Below the pieces are notes generated by a model, which was not told the DNA's origin, did no database searches, and worked only from the letters and a program-made list of their open reading frames with translations. Shown here one piece after another: positions 45,669 to 53,957 of a stretch of DNA of 64,000 nt; within the stretch, counting starts at the first letter, position 1; each line of letters begins with the position of its first letter. The stretch lies in NCBI GenBank assembly GCA_015493615.1, contig WGCV01000041.1, forward strand, positions 170,839 through 234,838, in the 5' to 3' direction. Position numbers and translations under genes: made by a program. The stretch is from Melioribacteraceae bacterium (GTDB taxonomy: Bacteria > Bacteroidota > Ignavibacteria > Ignavibacteriales > Melioribacteraceae).

Positions 45669-46127
45669 ATGAATAAGGAAATGTGTCTCGTTGAGGTTCA
45701 TCTAATCAAAAGAACAGAGAACGGTATAAAATATTTATTGATGAAACGCTCGGATGACGAGAAATTTCCGGGAGTTTGGCAAATGATTACGGGGCATATC
45801 GAACCGGATGAAACAGCCGTCGAAGCAGCTGTTAGAGAAACATTTGAGGAAACGGGAGCAAAAGCTGTTAATCTTTGGAGCATTCCACATGTCAATTCAT
45901 ATTACAATCCCGAACATGATAAGATCTGTACTATACCTGTTTTTGTAACTGAAGTAGATAAATCCTTTTCTCCACAGATCTCGGCGGAGCATTCGGAATT
46001 TCGCTGGGTAAATATACATGAAGCGGTCAATTTGGTAGCTTGGCCAGGACAAAAAAAGTCCATTGAGATTATTGAAGAATATTTCGGGAATAGATTAAGT
46101 CAATTAATATTGCTTAAAATCAGATAA
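45669..46127 (+). CDS. Nudix hydrolase
   Basis: This 152-residue protein has the Nudix box GHIEPDETAVEAAVRETFEETGA (GX5EX7REUXEEXGU), intact at about residues 40-62. It hydrolyses a nucleoside diphosphate linked to another moiety. The FPGVWQMITGHIE region resembles dihydroneopterin-triphosphate and NTP pyrophosphohydrolases, but the substrate is not assignable. It stands alone after repeat copy C. Confidence 0.92.
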   Translation: MNKEMCLVEVHLIKRTENGIKYLLMKRSDDEKFPGVWQMITGHIEPDETAVEAAVRETFEETGAKAVNLWSIPHVNSYYNPEHDKICTIPVFVTEVDKSFSPQISAEHSEFRWVNIHEAVNLVAWPGQKKSIEIIEEYFGNRLSQLILLKIR

Positions 46128-46141
46128 TTTAATATTTTACA

Positions 46142-46252
46142 CTAAATTACTTCGTCAACAATAAAGCCTTTATCTTTTAATTCTTTAATCAATACGCCGT
46201 ATCTTACGCCTCTACCGCTTACCTTTACTCTGTATGTGTTAAGTTTTTCCAT
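46142..46252 (-). CDS. Possible small protein downstream of ppx/gppA
   Basis: A 36-codon frame from ATG 46252 to TAG 46142 reads MEKLNTYRVKVSGRGVRYGVLIKELKDKGFIVDEVI when split as MEKLNTYRVKVSGRG and VRYGVLIKELKDKGFIVDEVI. It starts 14 bp after the Ppx/GppA stop codon on the same strand and has a balanced, folded-looking composition. No clear ribosome-binding site was seen, so it could be chance. Confidence 0.4.
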   Translation of the reverse strand: MEKLNTYRVKVSGRGVRYGVLIKELKDKGFIVDEVI

Positions 46253-46266
46253 AGAAGTTTTTAAGA

Positions 46267-47091
46267 TTAAACTCCCGGAAAAAGTAAATCTGCTCGTCCT
46301 TTAAGTATGCTCCCATATCTATGGATTAAATCTTCGCCGCCGAGTTTGCTCCCAACATTAATAAAACGGTTAATGTCGTCAATACTAATCTCACTCCCTT
46401 CTATTTCAGATTCAAGATATTTATCTTTCATTCCCAATTTTATTGCAGACAAACTTGTTGGAGTTCCCGCTACAGCAACAATATCCTTGATATTTTTGTG
46501 ATTAAAAACCGCTGCATCGTCAAAAACTTTGGAAATGTAATTTTCTGCTTGCTCTAGCGTACTTTCATCAAAAGGGAACTTTTGTGAGAACCTATCGAAA
46601 AGCGTAACAACGCCTAACTCAAAGCTCTTATAATCAAAAAGAGCTTGGTTTACCCCAATTGCAATTTCAGTACTTCCTCCTCCAATGTCAATTACAGCAG
46701 TCATTTCATTATGTGATTTGCCGACAGATGCTCCTAAGTATGAGAAAAATGCTTCTTCATTTGGTTGAATTATCCTCAAATTGCTTCCGGTTATGTTTTT
46801 TACTATTTCTTTAATTTTCTCGGAATTCAACGCTTTTCTTAAAGCAAACGAACCTGTTACAATTACTTCGGAGCATGAATAATCATTAATTATTTCGATA
46901 TGTCGTTTAAGAATTTTCGCAAGTGTAAAAATTCGCTCTTCTGAAATTCTTTGAGTTGCATTAAGATTTTCCGCCAATCTGCTGATTTTATATTCATTCC
47001 TTAAAGTTTTAAGTGTTCTGCTAATTGAGTCATATTCTGCAATTAATAGCAGCGCCGAGTTTGAACCAAGATCAATTGAAGCTAACTTCAT
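46267..47091 (-). CDS. Ppx/GppA-family phosphatase
   Basis: This 274-residue actin-fold protein begins LASIDLGSNSALLLIAEY and has VIDIGGGSTEIAI near residue 125, the two phosphate-binding loops of exopolyphosphatase/guanosine pentaphosphatase enzymes. It is the short form, without the C-terminal HD-like domain of E. coli Ppx. Polyphosphate or (p)ppGpp is the likely substrate. The gene is divergent from the aroQ pair across 92 bp. Confidence 0.9.
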   Translation of the reverse strand: MKLASIDLGSNSALLLIAEYDSISRTLKTLRNEYKISRLAENLNATQRISEERIFTLAKILKRHIEIINDYSCSEVIVTGSFALRKALNSEKIKEIVKNITGSNLRIIQPNEEAFFSYLGASVGKSHNEMTAVIDIGGGSTEIAIGVNQALFDYKSFELGVVTLFDRFSQKFPFDESTLEQAENYISKVFDDAAVFNHKNIKDIVAVAGTPTSLSAIKLGMKDKYLESEIEGSEISIDDINRFINVGSKLGGEDLIHRYGSILKGRADLLFPGV

Positions 47092-47183
47092 TATTTCCTT
47101 TTTTTTTCTTATTATTGAACTTAATGTTAATTATTATTAATGTAAAAGAAAATTAAAATCAATTTTTTTGCAGCCGGAGAAAG

Positions 47184-47456
47184 ATGAAAATTAAAGAAAA
47201 GGAATTTGAACTGTTTCTCGAAGATTTGAAAAAACTTGTCGCTGAAATGGGAGCAAGAGTAAGATTTGAAAGGGGAGACTTTCAGGGCGGCTACTGCATC
47301 TTAAAAGACGACAAAGTAATTGTGATTAACAAACTCTCTACCACTCAAAGGAAAGTTATGATTCTTGCAGCCGCGTTAAAAGAACTTGGTGTTGACGATA
47401 TTTATCTTCCTCCGAAGCTAAGGGAGTTCATTGAAGAAATGGATGAAAATCGATGA
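47184..47456 (+). CDS. Conserved-looking 90-residue protein coupled to aroQ
   Basis: This small, charged protein (KEKEFELFLEDLKKLVAEMG at the N-terminus; middle GDFQGGYCILKDDKVIVINK) has no recognisable catalytic motif. GGAG lies 5 nt before the start. Its stop overlaps the aroQ start in ATGA, so the two are translationally coupled. Product unknown. Confidence 0.75.
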   Translation: MKIKEKEFELFLEDLKKLVAEMGARVRFERGDFQGGYCILKDDKVIVINKLSTTQRKVMILAAALKELGVDDIYLPPKLREFIEEMDENR

Positions 47457-47884
47457 AAATACTTATCATAAACGGGCCTAATTTAAACCTTTTGGGAAAA
47501 CGGGATCCGGTACAATACGGTAATTTAACTCTTAAAAAAATTAACGCGCTAATTTCGGAAAAATTTCCATTGCACGAATTTACCTTTATCCAATCGAATC
47601 ATGAAGGAGGAATAATTGACGCAATTCAAGATGCCGCATCAAACGGCTTTGCCGGAATAGTGATTAATCCGGGAGGTTACTCACACTCGTCGGTTGCAAT
47701 AAGGGACGCTCTTGAAACCGTTAAAATTCCTAAGGTTGAAGTTCATTTGTCTAATCTTGCAAAACGGGAAGATTTCAGACAAAAAAATATCACTGCAACG
47801 GCGACAAACGGTTATTTATCGGGTTTCGGAGAAAAAGGGTATTTTGCCGCTATATTTCTTTTGGAAGAATTGATCGGGACCTGA
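47453..47884 (+). CDS. aroQ: 3-dehydroquinate dehydratase, type II
   Basis: This 143-residue enzyme of the shikimate pathway begins ILIINGPNLNLLGKRDP and shows the type II signatures QSNHEGGIIDAIQ, VINPGGYSHSSVAIRDAL and VEVHLSNLAKREDFR; the catalytic Tyr position is in DPVQYG. The length is typical for the dodecameric type II enzyme. It shares ATGA with the preceding 90-residue gene. Confidence 0.95.
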   Translation: MKILIINGPNLNLLGKRDPVQYGNLTLKKINALISEKFPLHEFTFIQSNHEGGIIDAIQDAASNGFAGIVINPGGYSHSSVAIRDALETVKIPKVEVHLSNLAKREDFRQKNITATATNGYLSGFGEKGYFAAIFLLEELIGT

Positions 47885-48019
47885 TTTTTTCTTAATTCAG
47901 TAAACTCTCTAATTCATTTACTCTCAACAAGTTAAGTTTTTTCGCTAACTTTTTTTGTTATATGGAATTTATGTTCTTGCTTAAATAAATAATATTAATT
48001 ATTTTTACCTAAAATATAT

Positions 48020-48454
48020 TTGGTTGATGTGAAAGATTTCGGGTTAAAAAAATTATATTATTCCATAGGCGAAGTAAGTCGTCTGACAAAAATTGAACAA
48101 TATACTTTAAGATATTGGGAGAGCGAGTTCAAAGAGCTTAATCCGGCTAAAAACCGAGCCGGAAACAGAATTTACACCAACCAGGATATTGAGCTTGTTC
48201 TAAAAATTAAGCATCTTCTCAAGGACAAAAAATACACTTTCGAGGGAGCACGGAAAATTCTTGAAGCGGAAGAAAATAATGCCGCTAAGGAAAAAAAGAA
48301 AATTCCCAAACGGGTTCCAAAAGTAATTAAGGATAAAGTTAAAGAAAAACCTGAGTTTCCGAAACCGCTTACAAAAGATGAAGAAATAGAATTATTGAAA
48401 AAAGACCTTGAAGATGTAAAGAATTTTTTGTTACTTTTGCGGAACAAATTATAA
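48020..48454 (+). CDS. MerR-family transcriptional regulator
   Basis: This 144-residue protein has a MerR winged helix-turn-helix (YYSIGEVSRLTKIEQYTLRYWESEF, then NRAGNRIYTNQDIELV) followed by a basic lysine-rich linker and a C-terminal coiled coil (EEIELLKKDLEDVKNFLLLLRNKL). It lacks a metal- or ligand-binding domain of MerR activators. The start is TTG 48020 or GTG 48029; neither has a clear ribosome-binding site. tRNA-Pro starts 7 bp after its stop. Confidence 0.88.
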   Translation: MVDVKDFGLKKLYYSIGEVSRLTKIEQYTLRYWESEFKELNPAKNRAGNRIYTNQDIELVLKIKHLLKDKKYTFEGARKILEAEENNAAKEKKKIPKRVPKVIKDKVKEKPEFPKPLTKDEEIELLKKDLEDVKNFLLLLRNKL

Positions 48455-48461
48455 AAGTTCT

Positions 48462-48536
48462 CGGAACGTGGCGCAGTCCGGTTAGCGTACTTGACTGGGG
48501 GTCAAGTGGTCGCGGGTTCAAATCCCGCCGTTCCGA
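48462..48536 (+). tRNA. tRNA-Pro (anticodon GGG)
   Basis: The acceptor stem CGGAACG/CGTTCCG pairs perfectly with discriminator A. The anticodon arm CTTGA-CTGGGGG-TCAAG gives anticodon GGG, and the T-arm CGGGTTCAAATCCCG is standard. It has 75 nt with no encoded CCA. A terminator follows. Confidence 0.97.
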
Positions 48537-48544
48537 CTTCTCTA

Positions 48545-48579
48545 AATCCTTGTAATTCAATGAGTTACAAGGATTTTTT
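48545..48579 (+). terminator. Rho-independent terminator after tRNA-Pro
   Basis: AATCCTTGTAA (48545-48555) pairs with TTACAAGGATT (48565-48575), followed by TTTT. A closely similar hairpin (TGCAACTT/AAGTTGCA then ACTTTTTTTT) lies at about 48768-48797. Confidence 0.85.
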
Positions 48580-48630
48580 GTTTTAAATGAATCTTTTGTT
48601 TTTTCGATTATGACACACTTTATAACACTT

Positions 48631-48765
48631 TTATTCAAAAGTATCCGAAAAAAAGCTGCTAAAAGTCACGTCCTTGAGTTGTTTTCTTACCCTTCGAGTG
48701 TTGTAATTTATGTAATGTTTATCCGTGATTTTTATGTCTGTATGGCCGTTCCTACAAATTTAAGT
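48631..48765 (-). pseudogene. C-terminal remnant of a tyrosine recombinase (phage-type integrase)
   Basis: Read on the minus strand, one frame gives CRNGHTDIKITDKHY followed by INYNTRRVRKQLKDVTF and a stop at 48631. The GH...KHY spacing matches the catalytic His and nucleophile Tyr of the integrase C-terminal box. In-frame stops lie immediately upstream, so only about 40 codons remain. The location just beyond a tRNA 3' end is the classical site of integrative elements. Confidence 0.6.
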
Positions 48766-48767
48766 CA

Positions 48768-48797
48768 TGCAACTTAAAAAGTTGCAAGGACTTTTTT
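48768..48797 (+). terminator. Terminator-like hairpin beyond the integrase remnant
   Basis: TGCAACTT pairs with AAGTTGCA, followed by AGGACTTTTTTTT. Its 3' side (GTTGCAAGGACTTTTTT) resembles the tRNA-Pro terminator (GTTACAAGGATTTTTT), giving an imperfect direct repeat on the two sides of the integrase remnant. Confidence 0.55.
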
Positions 48798-48879
48798 TTG
48801 TTTAAAAAAATTTGTTGCGCGAATAATAGAGGGGAATTAATCCGCTTTGGCGGACTATCGGTTTAGCAAGCAATAAATT

Positions 48880-48958
48880 ACCTTCGAGGTACTTGTTCCT
48901 CGAAGGTAAAATATAACAAGCAAATTCCAACCTTGAAGGAACAAGCGCCTTCGAGGTT
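48880..48958 (+). repeat. Repeat family R3, degraded copy 2
   Basis: ACCTTCGAGGTACTTGTTCCTCGAAGG matches the R3 left hairpin in two stretches (ACCTTCGAGGTACTTG and TTCCTCGAAGG). The rest is diverged and ends CGCCTTCGAGG. A TCCGC-TTT-GGCGGA palindrome precedes it near 48841. Confidence 0.55.
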
Positions 48959-49072
48959 TCATAATGCTATCAGTTGGCTTAGTAAGCAAAAGCTGAAACT
49001 CGGTAGGTTGCCGGCACAATCCTTCGCACTAACGCTTCTTATTCATTTTCCGCTTTCCGTAGAGTTTTGATA

Positions 49073-50710
49073 TTACTTCATCAATATCATTTTCTTTGTT
49101 GCGGCAAAATTTCCGGCAGAAAGTCTGTAGAAATAAATTCCGGAACTTAACTTGTGTGCGTTAAATTTAACTGAATAATTTCCCGGAGCTTGTTTTGCGT
49201 TAACCAATGTCGCAACTTTGCGTCCGAGAACATCATAAACTGTAAGTTGTACAGTTAATTCTTGAGATTGCCGCGTCGTCGCTCCACTCCTCCTCGCAAT
49301 GACGGAAGGTATTGAATATTTTATTGTCGTTGTCGATACGCCTTTGGCGGAGAACGGATTCGGATAATTTTGTTCCAGCACAAACTTTACCGGAATTGTA
49401 GAAGTTCCATTACCGGCGCTTAATACATTATCGTTGTTTCTGATATATTCTGCGGTTGCAAGTCCTTCGGTTACAGAGCCGAGGGCAGATTCGCCTTGTT
49501 CAAAATGATATGCTACGGTAATGTCAACCTTTTCTCCGGCTGCAATCGTAAATGGCCCGAAACTCATTAATGAGGTTTCATCCATAGGTGTATTATTGAG
49601 CCAGCCGATTGAATCTGCCGGATTTCCGGAATAGCTCCAAGATGCGTCAATTGAGGAGCAATCCTGATTAACAACAATTCCTTCGGACCAGTTGCACGGA
49701 TCTATTAGGGATCCGTCGGGCAATTTGCCTGTCAATAAATTTCTTAACTGAGTCGCATCTGTCGGGATATTGTCGCCGGGCGAAAATGATGTCTGCATAT
49801 AACCGGTTTCGAGCGAACTTAAATCAATAAGGTTGTAATCTTCATTTTCGGTAATACCTACAAGCGTTGTAAATGCTGCGGGAGGATTGTTCCCGAATGA
49901 ATTGTCATTGCCGTAATTGTATGTGTAACCGGTGAATAAATCTTTACTTGAACCGAGCAAATCATCAGTGTAATTTCCGATATCGCCGTCATTCCAGATA
50001 CCGAAATAGGCCGAATCGAGTATCTCGGCTACTGTTCCGCTGTTGTAAATCGAATATCGAACGAAGAACACATTACTTAAATTGGGATTGCCGTTGTTCG
50101 TCCAAATAGTTCTTCTGATTTCAATTCCTTGCGGCTCCATGTTTGTAAACTTTCTATCTGCGGAAGGAACGTCGTCGTTAAAAACGGAAAATGCGGTTAC
50201 CGTTCCGTTAATTTCCGGTTTGTCTTCGTTATAGTCCCAAACTCCGTTTCCGTTTTTATCTACCGGATTATAAACTCCGTCGCCGTCGCCATCATAAAAT
50301 CTTGCGCCTTTGTTTACGGCTTCCGACCACTCCTGCCAGCTTTCGCCGAAAGGGGGATCGTCATTTTTTACATAATATATTTTTCCGCCGTCGTCGCCGA
50401 CGCATCCTGCAGTGTAATCGTTTATTTGTTTGGAGTTCATTATTCCGTTTGTCCATAACTCTCCGTTGCCGTATCCGCTTACGGCTATTCCGCCCGCGTG
50501 TATTACAATGCTGGAATCAAAAGTAACGTAATAGTAATAGGGAAGCGCGTCGTTGCTGTTCGGAATGCTTATTTGAGTTATCGTAAAGGGAAAGCCGACA
50601 TTCCGATTGTTTATCAGTCCGTAACTGTCGGAATAAACATTTCCGGTCGGCTGAGAATAGATAATCGACAAAAAGGAGAAAAGGAAAAATAAAGTTTTTA
50701 GCAGCCTCAT
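49073..50710 (-). CDS. Secreted T9SS cargo protein with in-frame repeat insertion
   Basis: From ATG 50710 (GAGGTGATT upstream) the product has 545 residues: a signal peptide (LFFLFSFLSIIYSQ), a large extracellular beta domain with an acidic calcium-binding-like stretch (DGDGDGVYNPVDKNGNGVWD), and a C-terminal T9SS type A sorting domain (FVLEQNYPNPFSAKG, LTVYDVLGRKVATLVN, GIYFYRLSAG, KKMILMK). Inside that domain the family pattern is interrupted by VIARRSGATTRQSQE, which is translated repeat DNA (49263-49304). The ends of the sorting domain remain intact. Function unknown. Confidence 0.85.
   Translation of the reverse strand: MRLLKTLFFLFSFLSIIYSQPTGNVYSDSYGLINNRNVGFPFTITQISIPNSNDALPYYYYVTFDSSIVIHAGGIAVSGYGNGELWTNGIMNSKQINDYTAGCVGDDGGKIYYVKNDDPPFGESWQEWSEAVNKGARFYDGDGDGVYNPVDKNGNGVWDYNEDKPEINGTVTAFSVFNDDVPSADRKFTNMEPQGIEIRRTIWTNNGNPNLSNVFFVRYSIYNSGTVAEILDSAYFGIWNDGDIGNYTDDLLGSSKDLFTGYTYNYGNDNSFGNNPPAAFTTLVGITENEDYNLIDLSSLETGYMQTSFSPGDNIPTDATQLRNLLTGKLPDGSLIDPCNWSEGIVVNQDCSSIDASWSYSGNPADSIGWLNNTPMDETSLMSFGPFTIAAGEKVDITVAYHFEQGESALGSVTEGLATAEYIRNNDNVLSAGNGTSTIPVKFVLEQNYPNPFSAKGVSTTTIKYSIPSVIARRSGATTRQSQELTVQLTVYDVLGRKVATLVNAKQAPGNYSVKFNAHKLSSGIYFYRLSAGNFAATKKMILMK
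49263..49304 (-). repeat. R2-type repeat fragment inside a coding sequence
   Basis: On the minus strand, GTCATTGCGAGGAGG ... GCGGCAATCTCA is the left end of the R2 family, here 42-51 bp inserted in frame without stops. Comparison with intact sorting domains places it in the loop before the LTVYDVLGRKV strand. Confidence 0.75.
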
Positions 50711-50941
50711 TTTAATCACCTCATTTATAAATAAATTTCTCTATGATTAATTTAATATAAAAAAAAAGTTGAAAATTCAAAAATGGAATAAATTTCCACA
50801 CACCCGACTTGTCGGAATAGTCAGTTAGGGAAAAAGATTGGTAAAAACCGTCCAATTCTAAATTTCCAAAAATCGGGCTATGCTTAGTGTGGAATTATGG
50901 CATTGAATCGTCAATGTTCATAAACAATCTCAGCCATTTTT

Positions 50942-52426
50942 TTAGCTGCTCGCTCGTTTTACATCAATTTTTTTGAGCGCTTCTTTTAATCCATCAATTT
51001 TGTCTTTTAATGAAACAGACATTGGTTTAGTTTCTTTTATTTCTGATAATATGTCTTCGGTTTTTAATATTTCAGCATTTTTAATAAACGCTTTCTCAAT
51101 AGTATCTTTTATTACTGCTTCAATATCCGCACCGCTGTAACCTTTGGTTTCCTTTAGAAGTTTTATTGTGTCAATATCTTTATGCCATTTCCCCCGTTTT
51201 TTAAGGTGTAGTTCTAAAATACTTCTTCTTTCTTCATCATTTGGGAAATCAACAAAAAATATTTCATCAAATCGTCCTCTTCTTAAAAATTCCGGCGGCA
51301 GATATGAGATATCATTTGATGTGGCAACGACAAATACAGAACTTGTTTTTTCTTGCATCCAAGTTAAAAAATATCCGAAAAGTCTTGTAGTAACCTCATG
51401 ACTGGTAGATTTTCCAATGCCGGAAAAGGCTTTCTCTATTTCATCAATCCAGAGAACACACGGGCTAATAGCTTCCGCAACGTTTATTGCTCTTCTCATA
51501 TTTTCTTCACTTTCACCAATGTATTTCCCAAGCAATTTACCAACATCTAAACGAAGTAGAGGAACATTAAAAAGATTAGCCGTTGCTTTTGCCGATAGAC
51601 TTTTTCCACATCCAGGCATTCCCACTATCATCATACCTTTTGGGGTTTCAACTCCGTATTTTATAGCTTCGTCAAGACGATTAAATATTATCGACTTATT
51701 AATAAGCCATCCTTTTAAGTTGTCCAAGCCGCCAATATCCTCGATGTTTTCTTTGAAAGAAAGTATCTCTATCAATCCCGACTTTTTTATTATTTGTTTT
51801 TTTTCGTCTAAAATGAGAGATACATCTTTCTTTTCAATAGCTCCGCTGTTTTGATATGCCAAATTCAAAATTTGTGTAATTTCAAATTCACTGAATCCCT
51901 TAAGAGAAAGAGAAAGCTCATCAACTAAATTTTCCCTAATTGATATTTGCATTTCTTTCGCAAATTCATTTATAATTTCTAAAATTTCAGATTGTGTCGG
52001 ATAAGGCGTTTCAAATATAGTTATCAATTTTTCTAATTCTACCGGAATTATTAGTTTTGTAGAAACAATAAAAATTGTAACATAAAAATCATCGTCATAA
52101 ATATTTTTTAAAGCTATTGATTTTAAAAGTGATTGAACTTTTGGATTGTTAAGATGATGATGAATATCTTTTAAAACCAAAAATGCAGTTTGTTTATCGC
52201 CGGAGAGAAACAAAGTTAAAAATTCTTCTAAAGAATAAGCTGTTTCCGATTGTTTTGTCTTAAAGTTAACATAACCCAAGCCGTCATTAAATTCATATAT
52301 TTCTATTCCATCTGAAATTTGAACCAAAATATCATCAAAAGCTTCAAAATCAAAAGTGGGAATATAGATTATTGGGCGTAGTGCCTCAACATAAGAAGAT
52401 AATTTGTTAACAGAATTATTATTCAT
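50942..52426 (-). CDS. Ycf46-like AAA+ ATPase
   Basis: This 494-residue protein has an N-terminal Ycf46-type region (FLVLKDIHHHLNNPKVQSLL near residue 85) and a C-terminal AAA+ domain: Walker A GMPGCGKS (269-276), Walker B LWIDEIE (325-331), sensor 1 in ATSND (about 371) and arginine fingers in LRRGRFDE (381-388). FtsH-like AAA+ modules of this kind remodel proteins, but no protease domain is attached. It is the last gene of a four-gene operon (3-bp gap) and probably its energy-using component. Confidence 0.9.
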   Translation of the reverse strand: MNNNSVNKLSSYVEALRPIIYIPTFDFEAFDDILVQISDGIEIYEFNDGLGYVNFKTKQSETAYSLEEFLTLFLSGDKQTAFLVLKDIHHHLNNPKVQSLLKSIALKNIYDDDFYVTIFIVSTKLIIPVELEKLITIFETPYPTQSEILEIINEFAKEMQISIRENLVDELSLSLKGFSEFEITQILNLAYQNSGAIEKKDVSLILDEKKQIIKKSGLIEILSFKENIEDIGGLDNLKGWLINKSIIFNRLDEAIKYGVETPKGMMIVGMPGCGKSLSAKATANLFNVPLLRLDVGKLLGKYIGESEENMRRAINVAEAISPCVLWIDEIEKAFSGIGKSTSHEVTTRLFGYFLTWMQEKTSSVFVVATSNDISYLPPEFLRRGRFDEIFFVDFPNDEERRSILELHLKKRGKWHKDIDTIKLLKETKGYSGADIEAVIKDTIEKAFIKNAEILKTEDILSEIKETKPMSVSLKDKIDGLKEALKKIDVKRASS

Positions 52427-52429
52427 AAA

Positions 52430-53371
52430 TTATACCTCCATATATACTATTGAACTTTGAGCTGTATTGCTCTTATAAACTAATCCGTTAAGCAACAAAA
52501 ATTTACCGTTTACTTCTTCTGTGGATAATTCTTCTTTGGGCTTATTAGAATTTCTAATAAAAGTTCCCGCAGGGATATATAACACCATAACTTTTGTCCC
52601 TTTTACTTCCAAATCCTTCCAATAGCCATCTGTTGCGCCTTTAAATGTATGAAGTTTTATTTTTTCCATAATTTTTTCTATTGCTTGGGTTTCATTATAA
52701 TTCTCATCATCTCTGTTATTAAAAATTTCAAATTTTGAGTATATAGTGTTTTTAGCTTTTGAAAGTGTTGAAAGAGTATATTTTGATTGAAGTTTATTTT
52801 TAATGTCTTCATTATCTAAAAAGAAGTTTCTCATGTTATTATTCATTAGAACTGCATAAATTATTATAGGGACTTCGTCATTAAATCTCTCAAAAAAGAA
52901 GGGGTAGTCAATTTTAAATATACCTAAGTATTTATCGTAAATTTCTTTGGCAGCAGATTTCATAAATGGCATATCTTCTTTGTTTTCAAATATTTTTTGC
53001 ATTAACACATCATATCCGTTGTGATAATCCGCAATAATCTTTTTTGTTTTTTCTTCTTTTTGCGTCCATTTTTCCAATGCCAATTTTCTTTCTTCCCAGA
53101 ATTCAAGAGAGTATATTGCTTCTTTTATATCTTTATCAGATTTACTGATATTGAAAATTTCAATAAGCTGCATAATTACAGACTTATTTTTATCAATAGA
53201 TTCAACTTTTTTTAGATAGTCGTCAAATCCTCGAACTTTTAGCCATTTCTGAAGAAGCCCGTTTTGGTAAAGTTCCAACATATCGTCAATTACAAAGTTT
53301 TCTTGCAATCCTTTAATGTCTCTGATTGGTTTCTCATCTATTATGAGATTGAATTTAATTGTTTTTGCCAT
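52430..53371 (-). CDS. Unknown protein of the GIY-YIG/AAA+ operon
   Basis: From ATG 53371 (AGGAGG 6-7 nt upstream) the product has 313 residues. It begins AKTIKFNLIIDEKPIRDIKG, then LYQNGLLQKWLKVRGFDDYL. I recall similar N-termini in uncharacterised proteins but no named domain. The middle is helical and charged; the C-terminus is beta-rich (VMVLYIPAGTFIR ... GKFLLLNGLVYKSNTAQ). There is no signal peptide or membrane helix. Tight spacing (10 bp and 3 bp) argues for joint function with the nuclease and the ATPase. An upstream ATG at 53413 is rejected. Confidence 0.8.
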   Translation of the reverse strand: MAKTIKFNLIIDEKPIRDIKGLQENFVIDDMLELYQNGLLQKWLKVRGFDDYLKKVESIDKNKSVIMQLIEIFNISKSDKDIKEAIYSLEFWEERKLALEKWTQKEEKTKKIIADYHNGYDVLMQKIFENKEDMPFMKSAAKEIYDKYLGIFKIDYPFFFERFNDEVPIIIYAVLMNNNMRNFFLDNEDIKNKLQSKYTLSTLSKAKNTIYSKFEIFNNRDDENYNETQAIEKIMEKIKLHTFKGATDGYWKDLEVKGTKVMVLYIPAGTFIRNSNKPKEELSTEEVNGKFLLLNGLVYKSNTAQSSIVYMEV

Positions 53372-53381
53372 TTGCGACCTC

Positions 53382-53954
53382 CTATTTATTGTATTTTGGG
53401 TGAAATAATGCAATTAAAATTGTTTCTAATGCCCTTGATTTTAAAACATCACTTTTAATTGTTACTTCTCCAACTGTTATAGTTAACAATGAAAATGATT
53501 TTATTAACTCAATTGAATTATCAGGGGTTATTTTTTGGTTTTGTAAAATGCTTTCAATTTCTTGTATGTTTTTGGATAGAGTTGCTCCCGTATCTTTTGA
53601 ATATGAAGTAGTTTTTCCTTTTGTGACATATGCCCGTAATTCTTGGGAAACTCTTGTTTTTAAGTCCTGTTTGTTTTGTTTTTGCCCCCCAATTCCTATA
53701 TAAACCGGAATATTTTCATTATCTATAAAAATATAAACTCCAGTTTTATCTTCTAATAATTTCAAAATTTCCAATTTATATTTTTGTTTATTTATAATAT
53801 TACACGGCAGATAACAATTAATAGTTATATTGTTTTTTTCTCCATACAATGCGTCTAAACAATCACGAAAATACTTATCAAACTTCTTATATTTATTTAA
53901 AATATCGTTTTTTGAAATATTAATATTTTCGTTTATTTTTATTGGGTTACACAT
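53382..53954 (-). CDS. GIY-YIG nuclease-domain protein
   Basis: This 190-residue protein has a GIY-YIG core: GVYIFIDNENIPVYIGIGG (residues 72-90) with the two signature tripeptides GVY and YIG, the conserved arginine in DLKTRVSQEL (R101), and the C-terminal catalytic glutamate in ALETILIALFHPKYN (E177), a typical family ending. It is therefore probably an active nuclease or nickase. It starts 3 bp after the glycine-zipper gene. The N-terminal 70 residues match no known family to my eye. Confidence 0.85.
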   Translation of the reverse strand: MCNPIKINENINISKNDILNKYKKFDKYFRDCLDALYGEKNNITINCYLPCNIINKQKYKLEILKLLEDKTGVYIFIDNENIPVYIGIGGQKQNKQDLKTRVSQELRAYVTKGKTTSYSKDTGATLSKNIQEIESILQNQKITPDNSIELIKSFSLLTITVGEVTIKSDVLKSRALETILIALFHPKYNK

Positions 53955-53957
53955 AAT

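Larger units (their letters stand above)
48537..49072. other. Region with tRNA terminator, integrase remnant and R3 fragment
   Basis: There is no intact gene. It holds the tRNA terminator, a 3' fragment of a tyrosine recombinase gene (minus strand, 48631-48765), a second terminator-like hairpin (48768-48797) and a degraded R3 repeat (48880-48958). Confidence 0.7.

Noticed and set aside
48369..48638. Minus-strand open frame antisense to tRNA-Pro
   Set aside because: It is the well-known spurious translation across a tRNA gene and terminator; the tRNA on the plus strand explains the sequence.
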